This document shows positions 60,024-64,000 of a stretch of 64,000 nt of DNA, piece by piece. The stretch is taken from the NCBI RefSeq assembly GCF_001591445.1, contig NZ_BCUX01000008.1:62001-126000 (forward strand). The letters are read 5' to 3'. Under the pieces are notes generated by a model. That model worked only from the letters and a program-made list of their open reading frames with translations. It did not search any database and had not been told where the DNA came from. Numbering within the stretch: position 1 is the stretch's first letter; the number at the start of each line of letters is the position of its first letter. The translations under genes and the position numbers were made by a program. The DNA is from Neobacillus drentensis NBRC 102427. Lineage in GTDB: Bacteria; Bacillota; Bacilli; Bacillales; Cytobacillaceae.

Positions 60024-62324
60024 ATGAAAACAGCGATTTATCAAAATCAGAATATTTTCCTTGAACAATTAAGCAGGGATCAATATCAAAAAATATTTCT
60101 GGCCGGAAAAAATGGTCAACTGAACTGTTCTGTATGTAAAGAGAACGTTCGATTGTTTTTAGGTATTCAGAAGGAACCACATTTTTATCATATGCATTCA
60201 CCCGATATACATTGTCCAGAGCCCACTGTAACTGCGGTAAAATTAGATTCCCACCAATCTACCGAGATAAATGGATTTCACATGCCAAAGGGCAGGACGA
60301 TTACAACGACCCCACCAAGCATTGATATGTTCAAAACCGCCACAAGCATTGAATCTACTGTTCCATACAAACAGTCAATTAGTAACAACCATGTGGAGCG
60401 CTCAGCTTACTTACAGCAGCTTGCCGAAAGTGGCGTTATTTTAGATGAAAGTCAGGCAGCCGCGGTCATGGAGACTGAAGGCTCTTTATTAGTCCTTGCA
60501 GGTGCCGGGAGTGGCAAAACTCGTGTATTAACCGCACGGACAGCGTTTATGATGAATGAAAAACACTTGGATCCAAGGACAATTATGCTTGTTACTTTCA
60601 CATCGAAAGCAGCAGCTGAAATGAAAAACCGGCTGCTTTCGTACCCGCATATGAAACGAGAAAAAATCACTCAACTTGTTACCGGTACTTTCCATAGCAT
60701 TTTTTATCGAATTCTTATGTTTCATGATGGAAATAATTGGTCATCAAATAAGTTGCTGAAAAAAGAATGGCAGCGGGATAAAATTTTGAAGGAATCAGGA
60801 AAAGAGCTCGACTTGTCGGAAAAAGAATTTGCCTATGATTTGGCCCTTCAGCAAATCGGCCTTTGGAAAAACTCATTACTGATGCCGAATGAAGTGAAGC
60901 CTGCTTCCGAATGGGAAGAAAAAGTAGTCTTTTTATATAAAAGATATGAGGAATATAAGAATAGAGAGGGTTTGTTTGATTTTGATGATATGCTGATTGG
61001 CTGCTATCAGCTGTTTGTCTCGACCCCCTCCCTGCTTGAACAGTATCAAGAGCGGTTTCATTATTTCTTAATTGATGAGTTTCAGGATATAAATAAGGTG
61101 CAGTACGAGCTTATTAAACTTTTATCAGGTAAACATAAAAATGTTTGTGCCGTTGGTGACGACGATCAAGCAATCTATTCGTTTCGTGGTAGTGATCCTA
61201 GTTATTTGTTGGAATTTGAAAAAGATTTTCCATATGCCAAGATGGTCACACTTGACCAAAATTACCGATCGTCACATGAAATAGTTACTGCCGCTAATCA
61301 AATGATTGCTGCCAATAAAGTGAGAAGAACGAAGAAAATGAAGGCACAGTTTTCATCTCAAAGACTCCCGCAGTTATTTTTCCCTTTTGATGAAGAGGAA
61401 GAAGCAACAATGATTCTTACAGATATACAAGAGCAGATTTCACTCGGAGCAAATCCGTCAGACTTTGCGATTCTTTACCGGACCAATGCCGGGTCTCGCG
61501 CAGTCTTTGAAAGGCTGGCTGGCTCCAACCTTCCTTTTAAAATCGATTTAGATGCAGAGGCTTTCTATGAACGTTATATTGTGAGAAGCGCTCTGGCATT
61601 TCTAAAGGTAAGTTTAAATGAAGAGGACCCGCAAGCAATGGCAGACATATTACCATTACTTTTTTTAAAACAGACTATCCTAAAAGAATTAAAAGCACAA
61701 AGCATCCTAAGAGACTGTAGTCTTCTTGAGGCACTCGCACACTTAACAACAGCCCATGCATTTCAGGAAAAGAAATTAAAAAAGGCTGTCACGATTATTC
61801 GTGGATTAAAGCACACGTCACCGCAATTAGCAATCGAAAAGGTAGAGAAAGATATTGGCTTTCTTGATTTTCTAAAAAAACGCGGAAATGAATCGAATAA
61901 ACTTGAAAAAGGATCGGACGACCTTAAGGATTTAAAAGTGGCAGCCAAAAGTTTTGACAGCCTTGAAGCGTTTCTAGCACATGCCGAGCATATGTCGGCA
62001 ATGAATCGAGAAATCAAAAATTTAAGTAAACATTTTCAAGAAGCCATCAGCCTAAGTACAATCCACCGCTCAAAAGGCCTTGAATACAAAACCGTTTATA
62101 TCATTGGCGCAGTCGACGGCAGCCTTCCGCATGATTTTGCCCTCGAAGCGTATCGAAATGGTGATTTTACAGCACTCGAGGAAGAAAGAAGATTATTTTA
62201 TGTTGCGATGACTCGTGCAAAGGAGCAGCTGTTTATTTCCGTGCCACAAAATAGAAGAGGAAAAAAAGCCAACCGTTCACGGTTTATTGCTCCGCTTAAT
62301 AAAAAGAAGAAGACCAATTCCTAA
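60024..62324 (+). CDS. yjcD: UvrD-family helicase YjcD with N-terminal Cys/His site
   Basis: A superfamily 1 DNA helicase of 766 residues. Helicase motifs are intact: Q-motif LDESQAAAV, Walker A LAGAGSGKTRVLTAR (near residue 160), TFTSKAAAEMK, Walker B FLIDEFQDIN, GDDDQAIYSFRGSDPS, and the C-terminal LSTIHRSKGLEYKTVY and EERRLFYVAMTRAKE. The first 150 residues are extra, with CSVCKEN and HFYHMHSPDIHC, which look like a zinc site of the CoiA N-terminal type. It matches B. subtilis YjcD in size and position near yjcF. The cellular role is unproven; DNA repair is likely. Confidence 0.9.
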   Translation: MKTAIYQNQNIFLEQLSRDQYQKIFLAGKNGQLNCSVCKENVRLFLGIQKEPHFYHMHSPDIHCPEPTVTAVKLDSHQSTEINGFHMPKGRTITTTPPSIDMFKTATSIESTVPYKQSISNNHVERSAYLQQLAESGVILDESQAAAVMETEGSLLVLAGAGSGKTRVLTARTAFMMNEKHLDPRTIMLVTFTSKAAAEMKNRLLSYPHMKREKITQLVTGTFHSIFYRILMFHDGNNWSSNKLLKKEWQRDKILKESGKELDLSEKEFAYDLALQQIGLWKNSLLMPNEVKPASEWEEKVVFLYKRYEEYKNREGLFDFDDMLIGCYQLFVSTPSLLEQYQERFHYFLIDEFQDINKVQYELIKLLSGKHKNVCAVGDDDQAIYSFRGSDPSYLLEFEKDFPYAKMVTLDQNYRSSHEIVTAANQMIAANKVRRTKKMKAQFSSQRLPQLFFPFDEEEEATMILTDIQEQISLGANPSDFAILYRTNAGSRAVFERLAGSNLPFKIDLDAEAFYERYIVRSALAFLKVSLNEEDPQAMADILPLLFLKQTILKELKAQSILRDCSLLEALAHLTTAHAFQEKKLKKAVTIIRGLKHTSPQLAIEKVEKDIGFLDFLKKRGNESNKLEKGSDDLKDLKVAAKSFDSLEAFLAHAEHMSAMNREIKNLSKHFQEAISLSTIHRSKGLEYKTVYIIGAVDGSLPHDFALEAYRNGDFTALEEERRLFYVAMTRAKEQLFISVPQNRRGKKANRSRFIAPLNKKKKTNS

Positions 62325-62350
62325 ATTAGGAAAGTGGTCTTCTTCTTTTT
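62301..62350. terminator. Bidirectional terminator overlapping yjcD and spoVIF ends
   Basis: AAAAAGAAGAAGACCA and TGGTCTTCTTCTTTTT form a 16-bp stem that overlaps the last codons of yjcD and the stop of spoVIF. Confidence 0.85.
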
Positions 62351-62609
62351 ATTTTTTATTGATCATATTCGAGATTGTATTGAGGTCAAGTTGTTTTCCA
62401 TCGTTGATGATCGATTTAACAATTTGATCTTCCATTTCTTGATTTACCGGTTTATTGGCAATTTGAGAAACTCGACGAATTACATTACGGACAGTTTTTT
62501 CATCTTTAAAATTCGCATTTTGTAGTGAATTGGCTAAATCAAAGATATCTTTCATATTAACGCCCGTTTTCTTTTCAATGTTTTTAAAAAATCCATTATC
62601 CATGTTCAA
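62349..62609 (-). CDS. spoVIF: Stage VI sporulation protein F
   Basis: An 86-residue sporulation protein that in B. subtilis (YjcC) supports late coat assembly under GerE-dependent control. The family pattern is seen in FFKNIEKKTGVNMKDIFDLANSLQNANFKDEKTVRNVIRRVSQ-like sequence and the C-terminal IVKSIINDGKQLDLNTISNMI. TTG 62609 has AAGGAG eight bases upstream; ATG 62603 is the alternative. It converges on yjcD. Confidence 0.9.
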   Translation of the reverse strand: MNMDNGFFKNIEKKTGVNMKDIFDLANSLQNANFKDEKTVRNVIRRVSQIANKPVNQEMEDQIVKSIINDGKQLDLNTISNMINKK

Positions 62610-62716
62610 AGATCACGCTCCTTCATAAACTACTTTTATTGTATGAAGAAAGGGAAAAATGGTGAATAAAATAGGAAAAGCGTACACACCCATAGGCGCA
62701 TACGCTATTGAAGCAA

Positions 62717-62752
62717 AGAAGGGGCTGGCCATCTTTTTTGGCCAACCCCTTC
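62717..62752 (-). terminator. Terminator after the YjcZ-type peptide gene
   Basis: GAAGGGGCTGGCCA pairs with TGGCCAACCCCTTC around a T-rich loop, about 25 nt past the stop at 62776. Confidence 0.75.
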
Positions 62753-62775
62753 CATTAATACAAGCTTACTGTTTA

Positions 62776-62892
62776 TTAATAGAAGCTTGCACCAACAATG
62801 ATTAAAAGGATGAATAATACGACGATTAATACAAAAGTTGAACCGCCGCCATACCCACCGCCGTAGCCGTAGCCGCCATATCCAAAGCACAT
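62776..62892 (-). CDS. YjcZ-family sporulation peptide
   Basis: A 38-residue peptide too short for common ORF cutoffs. It starts [18 protein letters not shown] and continues as a single hydrophobic helix ending VGASFY, the YjcZ/YhcM-type pattern of small Gly/Tyr-rich sporulation peptides. ATG 62892 is preceded by GAGGTGAC. Its place between spoVIF and the spoVA genes agrees with a sporulation role. It has its own terminator. Confidence 0.85.
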   Translation of the reverse strand: MCFGYGGYGYGGGYGGGSTFVLIVVLFILLIIVGASFY

Positions 62893-62999
62893 AGAATGTC
62901 ACCTCACTTCTGTAATCTCATTAATAACATATGAAATTACTTAATACAGTGTGTAGGCTCGACATCTATTTCGGTAAATTGGATATAAAAATAAATAAA

Positions 63000-63356
63000 T
63001 TATCCTTTTGGTTTAAAAATAAGGGCACCTATAAATCCGAAAATAATGGCAGCAGAAATACCGGAACTTGTCACTTGAAACATACCGGTCAATACTCCGA
63101 TCAGCCCATGTTTCTCTGCATCCTGCAATGCTCCGTGGACTAGAGAATTACCAAAACTGGTAATTGGAATGGTAGCTCCAGCCCCTGCAAAGTCAACAAG
63201 CGGCTCATACAGTCCGAAACCATCCAATATTGCTCCAATAACAACAAGCAAACTTAGTGTATGACCTGGGGTAAGCTTGGCCACATCAAATAAAAGCTGC
63301 CCGATAACACAAATTAGCCCGCCGATAACAAATGCCCAGAAAAACATCGCTAACAT
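63000..63356 (-). CDS. spoVAE: Stage V sporulation protein AE (SpoVAEb type)
   Basis: A 118-residue membrane protein of the SpoVA channel that moves dipicolinic acid into the forespore and out during germination. Four helices; family segments [40 protein letters not shown] and [20 protein letters not shown] are clear. ATG 63356 follows AAGGAG; the longer reading from 63377 starts inside spoVAD. It follows spoVAD by 4 nt. Confidence 0.92.
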   Translation of the reverse strand: MLAMFFWAFVIGGLICVIGQLLFDVAKLTPGHTLSLLVVIGAILDGFGLYEPLVDFAGAGATIPITSFGNSLVHGALQDAEKHGLIGVLTGMFQVTSSGISAAIIFGFIGALIFKPKG

Positions 63357-63360
63357 TGAA

Positions 63361-64000
63361 TCACTCCTTATCTCCATTCATTTCGATCGCTACCGCATGT
63401 GCAATACAGGGGATCGATTCGTTTTGCTGAAAACTAAGCGGTGACAGCAATGCCCCAGTTGCAACTACAAGGATTCGTTTATATACACCCTTTTTCAATT
63501 GGTTTAATAAATGCCCATATAAAGCTGTTGCTGAGCATCCCGCGCCGCTTCCACCCGATTGTACAGGCTGATTATCTTTATACATTAATAAACCACAATC
63601 CTGAAATTGTTTCCGCTCTAATTGAAGACCACTTTTGTTGATCAACTCGAAAGCTGTATCATGACCGACCCTTCCCAGGTCGCCGGTTACAATTAAATCA
63701 TAATAAGAGGGCTCTAATTGAAGATCACGGAAATGGGCCATTATTGTATCAGCTGCCGCTGGTGCCATCGCCCCACCCATATTAAAAGGGTCAGATAACC
63801 CCATATCGACGACTTTTCCAATCGTTGCCGATATTGTCACCGGATGCATCTGCCCAGGTTTATTTGGTTGCACTAAAGCTACTCCAGCACCTGTAACCGT
63901 CCATTGTGCAGTAGGCGGCTTTTGACCCCCGTACTCTGTAGGGTAGCGAAATTGTTTTTCAACTGCTGCATTATGACTTGATGCACCCGTAAGTACGTAC
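63361..64000 (-). CDS. spoVAD: Stage V sporulation protein AD, C-terminal part (runs off right edge)
   Basis: The dipicolinic-acid-binding, thiolase-fold subunit of the SpoVA complex. About 213 C-terminal residues are in the window; the 5' end lies to the right, and the frame stays open to 64000. Family cues are [58 protein letters not shown] and GGSGAGCSA. It is upstream of and cotranscribed with spoVAE. Confidence 0.93.
   Translation of the reverse strand, partial: YVLTGASSHNAAVEKQFRYPTEYGGQKPPTAQWTVTGAGVALVQPNKPGQMHPVTISATIGKVVDMGLSDPFNMGGAMAPAAADTIMAHFRDLQLEPSYYDLIVTGDLGRVGHDTAFELINKSGLQLERKQFQDCGLLMYKDNQPVQSGGSGAGCSATALYGHLLNQLKKGVYKRILVVATGALLSPLSFQQNESIPCIAHAVAIEMNGDKE

Noticed and set aside
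62705-62902. 65-residue minus-strand reading over the YjcZ region
   Set aside because: It is an out-of-frame shadow; the Gly/Tyr-rich 38-residue frame at 62776-62892 matches a known peptide pattern and has a ribosome site.

Overview
The window looks like the chromosome of a low-GC, endospore-forming member of the Bacillaceae, probably Bacillus or Neobacillus-like. The evidence is the sporulation genes (spoVIF, a yjcZ-type peptide, spoVAD/spoVAE), the Bacillus-type class IV polyhydroxyalkanoate (PHA) locus, desKR, yknWXYZ, the yjcD-yjcF-yjcG-yjcH block, strong AGGAGG ribosome binding sites and frequent TTG/GTG starts. No phage, insertion sequence or CRISPR array was seen. Species cannot be fixed from sequence reading alone.

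Layout. 1-8.5 kb: the 5' part of ppc, a CoxG-like protein, a YczE-like membrane protein, the copper pair ycnI-ycnJ, a small secreted protein, and a redox/metal group (a membrane polyferredoxin, an Asp/Met/His-rich membrane protein and a CcdA/DsbD-like protein). 8.6-12.3 kb: p-aminobenzoate genes pabB-pabA-pabC followed by a ycgL-like nucleotidyltransferase. 12.4-15.7 kb: a ykoGH-like two-component system, a PepSY protein and a secreted His/Asp repeat protein. 15.8-23.7 kb: a minus-strand cluster resembling E. coli ydjXYZ-ynjABCDEF. It holds a TVP38/TMEM64 protein, a YbhN-like flippase, a predicted selenoprotein of the GrdB/PrdB family, a small membrane protein, a YnjB-like binding protein, two permeases, an ATPase and a CDP-alcohol phosphatidyltransferase. 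24-27 kb: an IDEAL-domain protein, an alpha/beta hydrolase and desK-desR. 27.4-37.4 kb: a PHA operon (acyl-CoA ligase, SDR, PhaR-like, PhaP, PhaR, PhaC) flanked by paralogous hydrolases and a second acyl-CoA ligase. 37.7-40.5 kb: a shortened YitT-like protein, a tiny ORF, a lone divergent trpB and a repeat-bearing intergenic region. 40.5-47 kb: yknWXYZ, an AI-2E family protein and lemA/TPM. 47-51.8 kb: a ba3-type terminal oxidase with SCO protein and heme O synthase. 52-64 kb: an AlkA-like glycosylase, a large two-domain secreted nucleotidase, tRNA-Val(GAC), a WYL-like peptide, yjcH-yjcG-yjcF-yjcD and sporulation genes.

The main discovery candidate is at 20571-21326. Two adjacent ORFs become one 251-residue protein if an in-frame TGA (20850-20852) is read as selenocysteine. 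The TGA sits in a U-x-x-C motif and is followed at the expected distance by an 8-bp stem with a GUG loop that fits a bacterial SECIS element. Its neighbours are mostly membrane-lipid-type proteins and an ABC importer of unknown substrate, so the cluster may be an undescribed selenium-dependent, membrane-associated system.

Other notable structure includes six copies of a 13-bp intergenic palindrome (GGTGTCAGGCACC), a second intergenic repeat family at 40.15 and 53.25 kb, and small genes that a 60-codon cutoff would miss (oxidase subunit 2A, the YjcZ peptide, a 36-residue ORF beside trpB).
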